This document shows positions 1-5,171 of a stretch of 5,171 bases of DNA, in pieces. Origin of the DNA: Candidatus Omnitrophota bacterium (GTDB lineage Bacteria > NPL-UPA2 > BS750m-G34); NCBI GenBank assembly GCA_030640045.1, contig DAOWKF010000103.1:1-5171 (forward strand), given 5' to 3'. The notes below the pieces were generated by a model that worked only from the letters and a program-made list of their open reading frames with translations, was not told where the DNA came from and made no database searches. The position numbers and the translations under genes were made by a program. Position 1 is the first letter of the stretch; every line of letters begins with the position of its first letter.

Positions 1-1
1 G

Positions 2-238
2 AAAAATGTAGGAAGGCAGGATACCCAACATCAATATACCTTCAGGGTAGACAGGGGCGCTAATAAAATAGAGATTAAAAAGGCTGTTCAGGATATCTTT
101 AAGGTAAAGGTCTTAAGGGTAAATACAGCCCACATGCAGGGTAAGAATAAGAGGGTCCGTTTTCACGCGGGAAGGACCTCTTCCTGGAAAAAGGCAGTAG
201 TAACACTAAAGCCGGGCGATAAGATAGAGTTAGTATAA
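2..238 (+). CDS. rplW: 50S ribosomal protein L23 (3' part, start outside window)
   Basis: This is the C-terminal 78 residues of L23, which binds domain III of 23S rRNA beside the peptide exit tunnel and forms the docking site for trigger factor and the signal recognition particle (family knowledge). The visible frame reads [19 protein letters not shown], then a VKVLRVNT stretch, a basic GKNKRVRF loop, and [17 protein letters not shown] before TAA. These match the L23 core and its C-terminal strand. L23 is usually about 95 to 100 residues, so roughly 20 N-terminal residues lie upstream of the window. The stop codon shares its last base with the rplB start (TAATG), which implies coupled translation. 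The gene sits immediately before rplB, as in the S10 operon. The call is secure; only the 5' end is missing. Confidence 0.95.
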   Translation, partial: KNVGRQDTQHQYTFRVDRGANKIEIKKAVQDIFKVKVLRVNTAHMQGKNKRVRFHAGRTSSWKKAVVTLKPGDKIELV

Positions 239-1065
239 TGGGATTAAAAAAATTTAAACCGACAACACCCGGGCATCGGGCCCGCACCACTGTTGATTTT
301 TCTGAGTTGACAAAAAAGGAACCGGAGAAGGCACTCATCCGTCCTCTTCGAAGAACCGGGGGCAGAAGTAATCGCGGCAGGATATCATCCTGGCAGCGTG
401 GGGGGGGCCATAAAAGAAATTATAGAATCATTGATTTTAAGAGGGATAAGGATAATGTCCCGGGTAAGGTTAATGCAATAGAGTATGACCCGAATCGTTC
501 TGCGCACATTGCCCTTATTTACTACAGGGACGGAGAAAAGAGGTATATCCTATATCCTGCCGGCCTTATGGTAGGGGATACAGTTCTATCCGGTGAACAT
601 GCCCTGTTAAAGCCGGGGCACGCTATGGAATTAAGACATATCCCTGATGGAACTGCTGTCCATAACATCGAGCTTTATCCCGGCAGAGGCGGCCAGTTTG
701 TGCGTTCTGCCGGAGGCATGGCGCAGATTTCCGGCAAAGAAGGCGGTTATGTCCAGTTAAAGATGCCTTCCGGAGAGGTTCGGCTTGTCCTTGAGAGGTG
801 CCGGGCCAGTATCGGACAGGTCGGGAATATTGATCACGAAAATATCTCCAGCGGCAAGGCCGGCCGTTCGCGCTGGTTAGGACGACGGCCCAATGTCAGG
901 GGTATGGCGATGAATCCTGTTGACCATCCAATGGGCGGTGGTGAGGGAAGGAGTAAGAGCAATGAACATCCAAGGTCTCCCTGGGGACAGAAAGCAAAGG
1001 GGTTAAAGACCAGACGCAAAAAGAGGAGATCCAATAGGCTTATTATTTCAAGGAGGAGGAAATAA
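238..1065 (+). CDS. rplB: 50S ribosomal protein L2
   Basis: L2 is one of the most conserved large-subunit proteins. It binds 23S rRNA, helps subunits associate and supports peptidyl transferase activity (family knowledge). The 275-residue product matches the usual length of about 273 to 277. It has the N-terminal KKFKPTTPG tail, a GGRSNRGRI segment (41-49), [14 protein letters not shown] (54-67), the IEYDPNRSA strand (81-89), an SH3-like central region, and [13 protein letters not shown] (226-238). The histidine matching E. coli His229 (mature numbering) is retained as residue 230, but the next histidine of the common HPHGGGEG motif is Met232. The C-terminus is strongly basic ([11 protein letters not shown] and SRRRK). 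The ATG overlaps the rplW stop; the upstream Shine-Dalgarno is weak (GATAGAG near 223-229), fitting coupling. The frame is intact across an eight-G run at 400-407 that encodes Gly55-57. Confidence 0.99.
   Translation: MGLKKFKPTTPGHRARTTVDFSELTKKEPEKALIRPLRRTGGRSNRGRISSWQRGGGHKRNYRIIDFKRDKDNVPGKVNAIEYDPNRSAHIALIYYRDGEKRYILYPAGLMVGDTVLSGEHALLKPGHAMELRHIPDGTAVHNIELYPGRGGQFVRSAGGMAQISGKEGGYVQLKMPSGEVRLVLERCRASIGQVGNIDHENISSGKAGRSRWLGRRPNVRGMAMNPVDHPMGGGEGRSKSNEHPRSPWGQKAKGLKTRRKKRRSNRLIISRRRK
1051..1059 (+). promoter_or_regulatory. Strong Shine-Dalgarno for rpsS inside the rplB 3' end
   Basis: AGGAGGAGG ends 9 bases before the rpsS ATG. It is also the three AGG arginine codons of the L2 tail (SRRRK), so one sequence serves both the basic L2 C-terminus and rpsS initiation. 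It is the strongest anti-16S match in the first third of the window. Confidence 0.85.
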
Positions 1066-1068
1066 AAA

Positions 1069-1353
1069 ATGCCGCGTTCTATTAAAAAAGGGCCGTATAT
1101 AGATGAAAAATTACTTAAGAAGGTAGAAAAGGTTAAAAAGAGCGGCGAAAGAAAGGCCATTAAAACATGGTCTAGGGCATCTATGATTACACCTGACTTT
1201 GTAGGACTTACTTTTGCTATTCATAATGGGATAAAATTTATCCCGGTTTATATCACGGAGAATATGGTGGGGCATAAATTAGGTGAATTTTCACCTACGC
1301 GGGTCTTCAGGGCTCATAGCGCACATACTGAAAAGGCAACAGCGCTTAAATAA
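1069..1353 (+). CDS. rpsS: 30S ribosomal protein S19
   Basis: S19 sits in the 30S head, forms a complex with S13, and contacts 16S rRNA and the A-site finger bridge (family knowledge). The 94-residue product starts [18 protein letters not shown], the standard S19 N-terminus. It continues with IKTWSRAS (31-38), an IHNG turn (51-54), [16 protein letters not shown] (59-74) and PTRVFRAH (76-83), all family signatures. The C-terminus (HTEKATALK) is a few residues longer than in short homologues but within the normal range. The start is set by an excellent Shine-Dalgarno at 1051-1059 and by the conserved MPRS beginning. It lies 3 bases after the rplB stop and 6 bases before rplV. Confidence 0.99.
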   Translation: MPRSIKKGPYIDEKLLKKVEKVKKSGERKAIKTWSRASMITPDFVGLTFAIHNGIKFIPVYITENMVGHKLGEFSPTRVFRAHSAHTEKATALK

Positions 1354-1359
1354 AAAGTT

Positions 1360-1713
1360 ATGGTAGAATCAAAAGCAATAATTCGCTATGTACGCATCTC
1401 CCCCCGTCGGGCGAGAGATGTCATACGCCTTATACAGGGTAAGACTGCAGAGGAGGCCTTGAATATCCTGACCTTCACCCCCAAGAAGGCTGCTGCTATA
1501 GCCTTAAGGGTTCTTCGCTCAGCTATATCCAATGCTACGAACAAGGACAAGGAAGCTAAGGTAGAAGACCTGATCGTTACGGATTCGTATGTTGGCCAGG
1601 GTCCGGTCTTGAAAAGATCTCATTCCAGGGCAATGGGACGTGTTAATATGATACTGCGCAGGACCAGTCATATTTGTATTGTGTTAGGAGAAAAGAATGG
1701 GACAAAAAGTTAA
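1360..1713 (+). CDS. rplV: 50S ribosomal protein L22
   Basis: L22 contacts all 23S rRNA domains, and its long beta-hairpin lines the peptide exit tunnel near the macrolide site (family knowledge). The 117-residue product shows the [18 protein letters not shown] start (11-28), an EEALNIL segment, the helix [14 protein letters not shown], and the hairpin [14 protein letters not shown] (81-94), followed by RTSHICIVL. The hairpin tip differs from the commoner KR-F/I-x-P-R-A form: Ser89 replaces the usual proline. The chosen ATG gives the correct family N-terminus but has no recognisable Shine-Dalgarno, only an A-rich leader, so it probably depends on re-initiation after rpsS, whose stop is 6 bases upstream. 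The 3' end overlaps rpsC by 17 bases and carries the rpsC ribosome binding site. Confidence 0.98.
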   Translation: MVESKAIIRYVRISPRRARDVIRLIQGKTAEEALNILTFTPKKAAAIALRVLRSAISNATNKDKEAKVEDLIVTDSYVGQGPVLKRSHSRAMGRVNMILRRTSHICIVLGEKNGTKS

Positions 1714-2359
1714 TCCGATTAGTTTAAGGCTTGGGATAATAAAGGACTGGAGTTCGCGCTGGTTTGCCAGGAAAGATTATGCCGATTTCCTCCACGAGGA
1801 TATCAAGATAAGAAAATTTATTAAAAATAAACTGCCATTTGCCGGTATATCGGCCATTGAGATAGAAAGGGTAGGCGAGAAGATACGGATAGGTCTCCAC
1901 ACAGCCAGGCCCGGTATTGTAATCGGCCGAAAGGGCCAGGATATAGACAGGCTCCGCACGGACCTGGAAGAGCTTACAAAAAAAGAAGTGAATATTGATA
2001 TAAGAGAGATTAAAAAGCCGTCGATAGATGCATATTTAATTGCAGAGAATATTGCCCAGCAATTGGTCAGGCGCGTGGGGTACCGCCGGGCTATGAAGAG
2101 GGCTGTTAGTATGGCTATGGAAAATGGGGCCGGAGGAGTAAAGGTGACGTGTAAAGGGAGACTCGGCGGGGCAGAGATGAAACGCACAGTATGGTATCGT
2201 AAGGGAAGGGTCCCCCTCCACACCCTGAACGCTGATATTCAGTATGGCCAGACAGAAGCACTATGCAGCTATGGAAAGATTGGGGTGAAGGTTTTGATAT
2301 TTCATAAGATTATAGGTGCTGACACCGGAGAGAATTTAGGCACAGATGTTATTTCCTAA
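1697..2359 (+). CDS. rpsC: 30S ribosomal protein S3
   Basis: S3 lies at the mRNA entry channel of the 30S head and, with S4 and S5, contributes to mRNA unwinding (family knowledge). The 220-residue product starts [18 protein letters not shown], the standard start. It has a type-2 KH domain with a clear GRKG loop (77-80) inside [14 protein letters not shown] basic helix follows ([11 protein letters not shown], 127-137), the segment tied to helicase function in E. coli S3. The C-terminal domain carries [11 protein letters not shown] (154-164) and [15 protein letters not shown] (170-184). The tail after GVKVLIF extends to about residue 220 with a polar, non-basic end. Translation starts inside rplV behind AGGAG (1686-1690), 6 bases from the ATG. 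The 3' end overlaps rplP by 14 bases. Confidence 0.99.
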   Translation: MGQKVNPISLRLGIIKDWSSRWFARKDYADFLHEDIKIRKFIKNKLPFAGISAIEIERVGEKIRIGLHTARPGIVIGRKGQDIDRLRTDLEELTKKEVNIDIREIKKPSIDAYLIAENIAQQLVRRVGYRRAMKRAVSMAMENGAGGVKVTCKGRLGGAEMKRTVWYRKGRVPLHTLNADIQYGQTEALCSYGKIGVKVLIFHKIIGADTGENLGTDVIS

Positions 2360-2750
2360 GAGAGTAAAGCATCGTAAGTATCAGCGGGGCCGTATGAAAG
2401 GCAAGGCCATGCGCGGGAATAAGCTTTCCTATGGCGAATATGGTCTGCAGGCCCTGGAGCCGGCGTGGATTACGGATAGGCAAATTGAAGCAAGTCGCGT
2501 TGCCCTTACCAGAAACCTGCAGAGAGGAGGAAAAGTCTGGATAAAGATTTTCCCGGACAAGGCAGTTAGCAAGAAACCTGCTGAGACGCGTATGGGTAAA
2601 GGGAAAGGTGCTCCGGAGTCCTGGGTAGCTGTAGTTAAGCCCGGTAGAGTTTTGTTTGAGATAGAGGGGGTCTCGGAAGAACTGGCTAAAAGAAGTTTAA
2701 GGCTGGCCAGCCACAAGTTACCCATTCGCACCAGGATGGTAAGCCGTTAA
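2346..2750 (+). CDS. rplP: 50S ribosomal protein L16
   Basis: L16 binds near the A-site tRNA elbow and organises the region around the peptidyl transferase centre (family knowledge). The 134-residue product has the expected start [19 protein letters not shown], then [20 protein letters not shown] (30-49). The RMGKGKG loop follows (82-88), where Arg82 matches E. coli Arg81, the arginine hydroxylated by YcfD/RoxA in some bacteria. The end, [13 protein letters not shown], is typical. The ATG lies inside rpsC (14-base overlap) with only a modest Shine-Dalgarno (TTAGG, 2336-2340, or GGAG, 2327-2330), so coupling to rpsC is likely. The 3' flank is the longest gap in the window, 25 bases before rpmC. 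Confidence 0.99.
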   Translation: MLFPKRVKHRKYQRGRMKGKAMRGNKLSYGEYGLQALEPAWITDRQIEASRVALTRNLQRGGKVWIKIFPDKAVSKKPAETRMGKGKGAPESWVAVVKPGRVLFEIEGVSEELAKRSLRLASHKLPIRTRMVSR

Positions 2751-2775
2751 ATGAAATGGTGAGTATAATCGAACC

Positions 2776-2967
2776 ATGAAAGCAAGAGATTTAAGGAATT
2801 TGACATTAGAGGAACTTAAAAATAAAGAAGAGGACTTATCTCAGGAGCTTTTTAACCTTCGTCTCCAGGCCTCAACCGGACAACTGCAGAACTCAGGCCG
2901 CATGCGGGAAGTAAGAAAAGACATAGCGCGGATAAAGACAATATATAAGGAAGAGAAGCATGGCTAA
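2776..2967 (+). CDS. rpmC: 50S ribosomal protein L29
   Basis: L29 is a small two-helix protein beside L23 at the tunnel exit (family knowledge). The 63-residue product begins MKARDLRNLTLEEL and continues with ELFNLRLQASTGQL (24-37) and REVRKDIARIKT (44-55), a nearly complete set of L29 signatures. The length is normal. The start has no good Shine-Dalgarno at standard spacing; the nearest candidate, GGTGAG around 2758-2763, is about 12 bases away. The ATG overlaps the TGA of a seven-codon ORF starting at 2756, which could allow re-initiation but may be chance. The 3' end overlaps rpsQ by 8 bases. Confidence 0.98.
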   Translation: MKARDLRNLTLEELKNKEEDLSQELFNLRLQASTGQLQNSGRMREVRKDIARIKTIYKEEKHG

Positions 2968-3208
2968 GAAAAAACTTATAGTCGAGGTAGTGAGCAATCG
3001 TATGGATAAAACCATAGTTGTGAAGAGAGAGAGATTGATGAAACACCGCCGCTATAAAAAATATATACGGATTAGAAGCAGTCTTAAGGCCCACGATGAA
3101 AAAAATGAGGCCAAGCCGGGGGATAAAGTTGAGATTATAGAATGCCGGCCCATAAGCCGGGATAAACACTGGCGGCTTCTTAAGGTTTTAAAAAAGGTCT
3201 CTCAATGA
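2960..3208 (+). CDS. rpsQ: 30S ribosomal protein S17
   Basis: S17 is a primary 16S rRNA-binding protein with an OB fold in the 30S body (family knowledge). The 82-residue product shows the OB-fold signatures [19 protein letters not shown] (8-26), KHRRYKKYI (28-36), the [12 protein letters not shown] loop (44-55), and the closing [21 protein letters not shown]. The length is normal. It initiates inside the end of rpmC behind AAGGA (2947-2951), 8 bases from the ATG. It ends in an ATGA overlap with rplN, which fits tight coupling across the S10/spc junction. Confidence 0.99.
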   Translation: MAKKKLIVEVVSNRMDKTIVVKRERLMKHRRYKKYIRIRSSLKAHDEKNEAKPGDKVEIIECRPISRDKHWRLLKVLKKVSQ

Positions 3209-3574
3209 TTCAGTCTTATTCATCTCTTGATGTTGCGGATAATTCCGGGGCAAAGAGCATCGTCTGCTTCAAGGTCCTCGGAGGAACAAGGAGACGTTAT
3301 GCAAGCGTGGGAGATATAGTAGTGGCCTCGGTCAAAGAATCTGTCTTTGGGGGGGGCGGTGAAAAAAGGGGATATTGTAAAGGCGGTTATTGTGCGTACG
3401 GCTAAAGAACTTCGCCGTCCGGATGGGTCTTTTATCCGTTTTGACCACAACGCTGCTGTGATTCTTGACGCCCAGCTAAATCCTGTAGGCACGCGTGTCT
3501 TTGGCCCTGTAGCAAGGGAACTCAGGGAAAGAAATTTTGTTAAGATTATATCTTTAGCGCCGGAGGTTCTTTAA
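3205..3574 (+). CDS. rplN: 50S ribosomal protein L14, reading frame interrupted by one extra base
   Basis: L14 contacts 16S rRNA helix h14 in an intersubunit bridge and, with L19 and L3, forms part of the subunit interface (family knowledge). The first part, residues 1 to 50, reads [36 protein letters not shown] and SVKESVFGG, all standard L14. In this frame translation then goes wrong ([10 protein letters not shown]) and stops at 3403-3405. The rest of L14 ([55 protein letters not shown]) is complete in the +1 frame and stops at 3572-3574. Removing one G from the run at 3349-3356 gives one protein of exactly 122 residues, the usual L14 length. Both halves are well conserved, so this is not an old decayed pseudogene. 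A base-calling or assembly indel is most likely. Start ATGA overlaps the rpsQ stop; Shine-Dalgarno AAGG at 3194-3197. Confidence 0.95.
3349..3356 (+). repeat. Eight-G homopolymer at the L14 frame break
   Basis: Eight consecutive G follow TTT (Phe48 of L14). Reading seven G gives Phe-Gly-Gly-Ala-Val-Lys-Lys-Gly-Asp, matching the family's GGxVKKGD; eight G puts the rest of the gene out of frame. A six-A run follows at 3362-3367. Losing one A there would also restore the length but would give GGGGEKGD, a poorer match, so the G run is the better candidate site. Confidence 0.9.
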
Positions 3575-3900
3575 TGACATTACGTATTAAGAAGAACGAT
3601 ATGATTAAAGTCCGCTGTGGCAAGGATAAGGGGAAGACGGGCAAAGTGCTCAGGGTTTTTCCCGGGAAAGATGGGCAGGAAAGGGTAATTGTTGAGGGTG
3701 TCCATTTTGTCAAACGCCATACCAAACCAAATTCCAAGAACCAGCAGGGCGGGATAGTGTCGAGGGAGTCCGCTTTCCATATTTCGAACGTGAATCTCTT
3801 TTGTCCCCGCTGCCAGAAAGGTGTTCGATACGGGGTGCGTGTGTTAAAGGATGGTTCCAAGATTAAATTCTGCCGTAAATGTAATGAGGCATTTTCATGA
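3574..3900 (+). CDS. rplX: 50S ribosomal protein L24 with C-terminal zinc ribbon
   Basis: L24 is one of two assembly-initiator proteins of the large subunit and lies near the tunnel exit (family knowledge). The 108-residue product has an N-terminal KOW motif (IKVRCGKDKGKTGKVLRVFP, 11-30), then VIVEGVHFVKRHTKP (38-52), GGIVSRESAFHISNVNLF (59-76), and a C-terminal four-cysteine ribbon with CPRC (77-80) and CRKC (100-103). The ribbon marks the zinc-binding form common in many bacteria but absent from E. coli L24. The start shares one base with the rplN stop (TAATG) and has a good GGAGG (3562-3566), 7 bases away. That strong site could keep L24 translated even if rplN were poorly translated. The end overlaps rplE as ATGA. 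Confidence 0.98.
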   Translation: MTLRIKKNDMIKVRCGKDKGKTGKVLRVFPGKDGQERVIVEGVHFVKRHTKPNSKNQQGGIVSRESAFHISNVNLFCPRCQKGVRYGVRVLKDGSKIKFCRKCNEAFS

Positions 3901-4448
3901 TACCCAGACTTAAAGAGCGTTACTTGAAAGAAATAGTGCCTGTGCTGAAAGAAGAGTTAGGTTATAAGAATAGTATGCAGGTCCCGAAACTTGTTAAGAT
4001 AGTTGTCAATTGTTCTACCAAGGATGCCATTGCAGATAAAAAAATTCTGGATAACATTATGGAAGAGATGGCGATAATTACAGGCCGGAAACCTGCTATG
4101 ACAAAAGCAAGAAAGTCTATTTCTGCCTTTAAACTGCGCAAGGGCGTTCCTCTTGGTGCCAGGGTAACGCTTAGACGCAGCTATATGTATGAATTTTTTG
4201 ATCGTCTGGTCAATGTAGCTATCCCGCGTATTAGAGATTTCCAGGGGTTCCCCCGCACCTCTTTTGACGGGAGGGGCGGATATAGCTTTGGAGTGCAGGA
4301 ACAGGTGATATTCCCAGAGATAAGCTATGAAAAGATAAAAACAACTCATGGTTTTGATATTACTATCCTCACAAGTGCTAAAAGTGACAGGGACGCAGAG
4401 GCATTGTTGGAAAAGATGGGTTTCCCTCTAAAAAAGGAGAGAAAATGA
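3897..4448 (+). CDS. rplE: 50S ribosomal protein L5
   Basis: L5 binds 5S rRNA, contacts the P-site tRNA and bridges to S13 in the 30S head (family knowledge). The 183-residue product (usual about 180) starts [20 protein letters not shown]. It carries [21 protein letters not shown] (64-83), [30 protein letters not shown] (88-117), [11 protein letters not shown] (122-132), and EQVIFPEI (135-142). The first conserved strand ends in NCSTKDA (38-44), where most bacteria have NMGVGEA. The rest is conventional, so this is a local divergence and not a broken gene. Initiation uses GAGG (3886-3889), 7 bases from an ATGA overlap with rplX. The end overlaps S14, again as ATGA. Confidence 0.99.
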   Translation: MIPRLKERYLKEIVPVLKEELGYKNSMQVPKLVKIVVNCSTKDAIADKKILDNIMEEMAIITGRKPAMTKARKSISAFKLRKGVPLGARVTLRRSYMYEFFDRLVNVAIPRIRDFQGFPRTSFDGRGGYSFGVQEQVIFPEISYEKIKTTHGFDITILTSAKSDRDAEALLEKMGFPLKKERK

Positions 4449-4630
4449 CACGTAAATGTTTGATGGTTAAGTGGCAGAAGACCCCAAAATTTAAGGTGCG
4501 TCACAGAAATCGCTGCCCGCTTTGCGGCCGTCCCAGGGGGTATCTGAGACGCTTCAGGATGTGCCGTATCTGTTTCAGGGAATTTGCTTCCCGCGGAGAG
4601 ATCCCCGGGGTAATTAAAGCGAGCTGGTAG
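4445..4630 (+). CDS. rpsZ: 30S ribosomal protein S14, short zinc-binding type
   Basis: S14 is a late-assembling protein of the 30S head near S3 and S10 (family knowledge). At 61 residues this is the short zinc form (also called rpsN1 or S14 type Z), not the roughly 100-residue zinc-free form. Four cysteines lie at 24, 27, 40 and 43 (CPLC and CRIC), embedded in [20 protein letters not shown] and [19 protein letters not shown]. The last segment is the standard C-terminus. The start is an ATGA overlap with rplE and has a strong AAGGAG (4434-4439), 5 bases away. The second codons ([10 protein letters not shown]) differ from the more common AKKSLI form but align without gaps. It is followed by rpsH after 2 bases. 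Confidence 0.98.
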   Translation: MTRKCLMVKWQKTPKFKVRHRNRCPLCGRPRGYLRRFRMCRICFREFASRGEIPGVIKASW

Positions 4631-4632
4631 AG

Positions 4633-5031
4633 ATGAGTAATACAGATCCAATTGCACAATTTTTAACAAGGATTAGAAACGGGCTTCAGGCAAGGCATCT
4701 TGATGTCACTTTTCCCGGGTCAAATCTAAAAGAAGAGATCTGCCGTATCCTAAAAAAAGAACGTTTTATTAAAGACTACGAAGTTATAAAAGACGGACGC
4801 CAGGGCAGAATTAAGGTTGTTCTCTCCTATGGACCCCGGAAGGAACCTCTTATAAACGGGTTAAGGAAAATAAGCAGGCCGGGGCTCAGGCAATATCGAG
4901 GATACAAGGATATTAAAACAGTGCGAGGCGGACTCGGGATTCTTATTGTCTCCACACCTAAAGGTGTTATGACTAATAATGAATGCAGGAAAGCCAGGGT
5001 AGGAGGGGAAGTTATATGCGAGATATGGTAA
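4633..5031 (+). CDS. rpsH: 30S ribosomal protein S8
   Basis: S8 is a primary 16S rRNA-binding protein of the central domain; in E. coli it also represses the spc operon by binding its own mRNA (family knowledge; no such site was identified here). The 132-residue product starts [18 protein letters not shown], then [17 protein letters not shown] (30-46), ISRPGLRQY (80-88), [22 protein letters not shown] (99-120), and [10 protein letters not shown] at the end. The usual STSKGVMTD reads STPKGVMTN, a conservative family variation. The start follows the S14 stop by 2 bases with a weak upstream site (GGTAGAG), so coupling is likely. It ends one base before rplF. Confidence 0.99.
   Translation: MSNTDPIAQFLTRIRNGLQARHLDVTFPGSNLKEEICRILKKERFIKDYEVIKDGRQGRIKVVLSYGPRKEPLINGLRKISRPGLRQYRGYKDIKTVRGGLGILIVSTPKGVMTNNECRKARVGGEVICEIW
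5001..5008 (+). promoter_or_regulatory. Shine-Dalgarno-like AGGAGGGG within rpsH, upstream of rplF
   Basis: This purine run encodes the conserved Gly-Gly-Glu of S8 (VGGEV). It lies 24 bases before the rplF ATG, too far for a normal site, but 7 bases before an out-of-frame ATG at 5016. The rplF start itself has only a weak GAGAT (5020-5024). The run may load ribosomes that then reach rplF, or may simply reflect glycine codon choice. Confidence 0.35.
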
Positions 5032-5032
5032 T

Positions 5033-5171
5033 ATGTCACGCGTAGGTAAAAAACCGGTTGAGATACCGTCAGGGGTCCAGGTAAATATAAAGGACCTGGA
5101 TGTAGAGGTAACAGGCCCTAAGGGGACACTCAAGAGAAGGTTCCACCCCAATGTATCCTTAGAGACTTCTC
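5033..5171 (+). CDS. rplF: 50S ribosomal protein L6 (5' part, end outside window)
   Basis: L6 binds the sarcin-ricin loop region of 23S rRNA near the factor-binding site (family knowledge). The first 46 residues are visible: [19 protein letters not shown], then [21 protein letters not shown]. Both the SR-x-GKKP-x-EIP-x-GV start and the V-x-GPKG-x-L strand are L6 hallmarks. The window ends mid-gene after about a quarter of the usual 180 residues. The ATG is one base after the rpsH stop. Its own Shine-Dalgarno is weak, so coupling with rpsH is expected. Confidence 0.97.
   Translation, partial: MSRVGKKPVEIPSGVQVNIKDLDVEVTGPKGTLKRRFHPNVSLETS

Noticed and set aside
234..239. TATAAT at the rplW/rplB junction as a promoter -10
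   Set aside because: It is made of the last L23 codons, the stop and the rplB start. No -35 lies at suitable spacing, and initiation here would leave no leader for rplB.
1777..2223. Long minus-strand open frame of 148 codons opposite rpsC
   Set aside because: It lies wholly inside the conserved S3 gene and resembles no known family. It reflects codon bias of the sense gene. The same applies to the other minus-strand frames, such as 834-1160 and 4346-4669.
3175..3210. A promoter or terminator at the S10/spc boundary (rpsQ/rplN)
   Set aside because: The genes overlap by 4 bases (ATGA) and no hairpin with a U-tract or -35/-10 pair is visible; the two operons appear fused.
3347..3574. A separate 75-codon gene starting at a TTG, after an independent 66-codon gene at 3205-3405
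   Set aside because: The two pieces are the N- and C-terminal parts of one L14 protein; the TTG has no biological support and the first piece's tail does not resemble L14.
4633..5031. An S8-binding autoregulatory mRNA element as in the E. coli spc operon
   Set aside because: In E. coli the site is near the rplE start. I could not identify a matching structured element by eye around 3880-3920, so none is claimed.

Overview
The window is a slice of the bacterial S10–spc ribosomal protein gene cluster, all on the + strand. The order is rplW (3' part), rplB, rpsS, rplV, rpsC, rplP, rpmC, rpsQ, rplN, rplX, rplE, rpsZ/rpsN, rpsH and rplF (5' part). This is the canonical order shared by most bacteria. 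The last S10-type genes (L23 to S17) run directly into the first spc-type genes (L14 to L6), with no visible promoter or terminator at the junction. No RNA gene, mobile element, CRISPR array or accessory gene is visible.

Packing is very tight. Most neighbours overlap by 1 to 17 bases (TAATG and ATGA junctions, plus 17- and 14-base overlaps at rplV/rpsC and rpsC/rplP) or are separated by only a few bases. The longest gap is 25 bases, between rplP and rpmC. This points to one long transcript with translational coupling. The products are large-subunit proteins L23, L2, L22, L16, L29, L14, L24, L5 and L6, and small-subunit proteins S19, S3, S17, S14 and S8.

The most notable irregularity is in rplN (L14). 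The reading frame breaks at a run of eight G (3349-3356). Reading seven G instead of eight restores a perfect 122-residue L14. Because L14 is a core ribosomal protein, an indel in the sequence record is the simplest explanation. Transcriptional slippage or programmed frameshifting remains an untested alternative. An identical eight-G run in rplB (400-407) is in frame and serves as an internal comparison.

The organism is a bacterium: L2, L14, L16, L29, S8 and the others are of bacterial type, and the operon order is bacterial. Base composition is moderate, in the mid-40s percent GC by eye (not counted). S14 is the short zinc-binding form and L24 also has a four-cysteine zinc ribbon. L2 carries HPMGGGEG in place of the commoner HPHGGGEG, and the L5 loop usually reading NMGVGEA is NCSTKDA. 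These features suggest an uncultured lineage away from Proteobacteria and Firmicutes. A PVC/Omnitrophota-like origin is possible, but this is a guess from memory of sequence style. I see no evidence of an undescribed biological system here.
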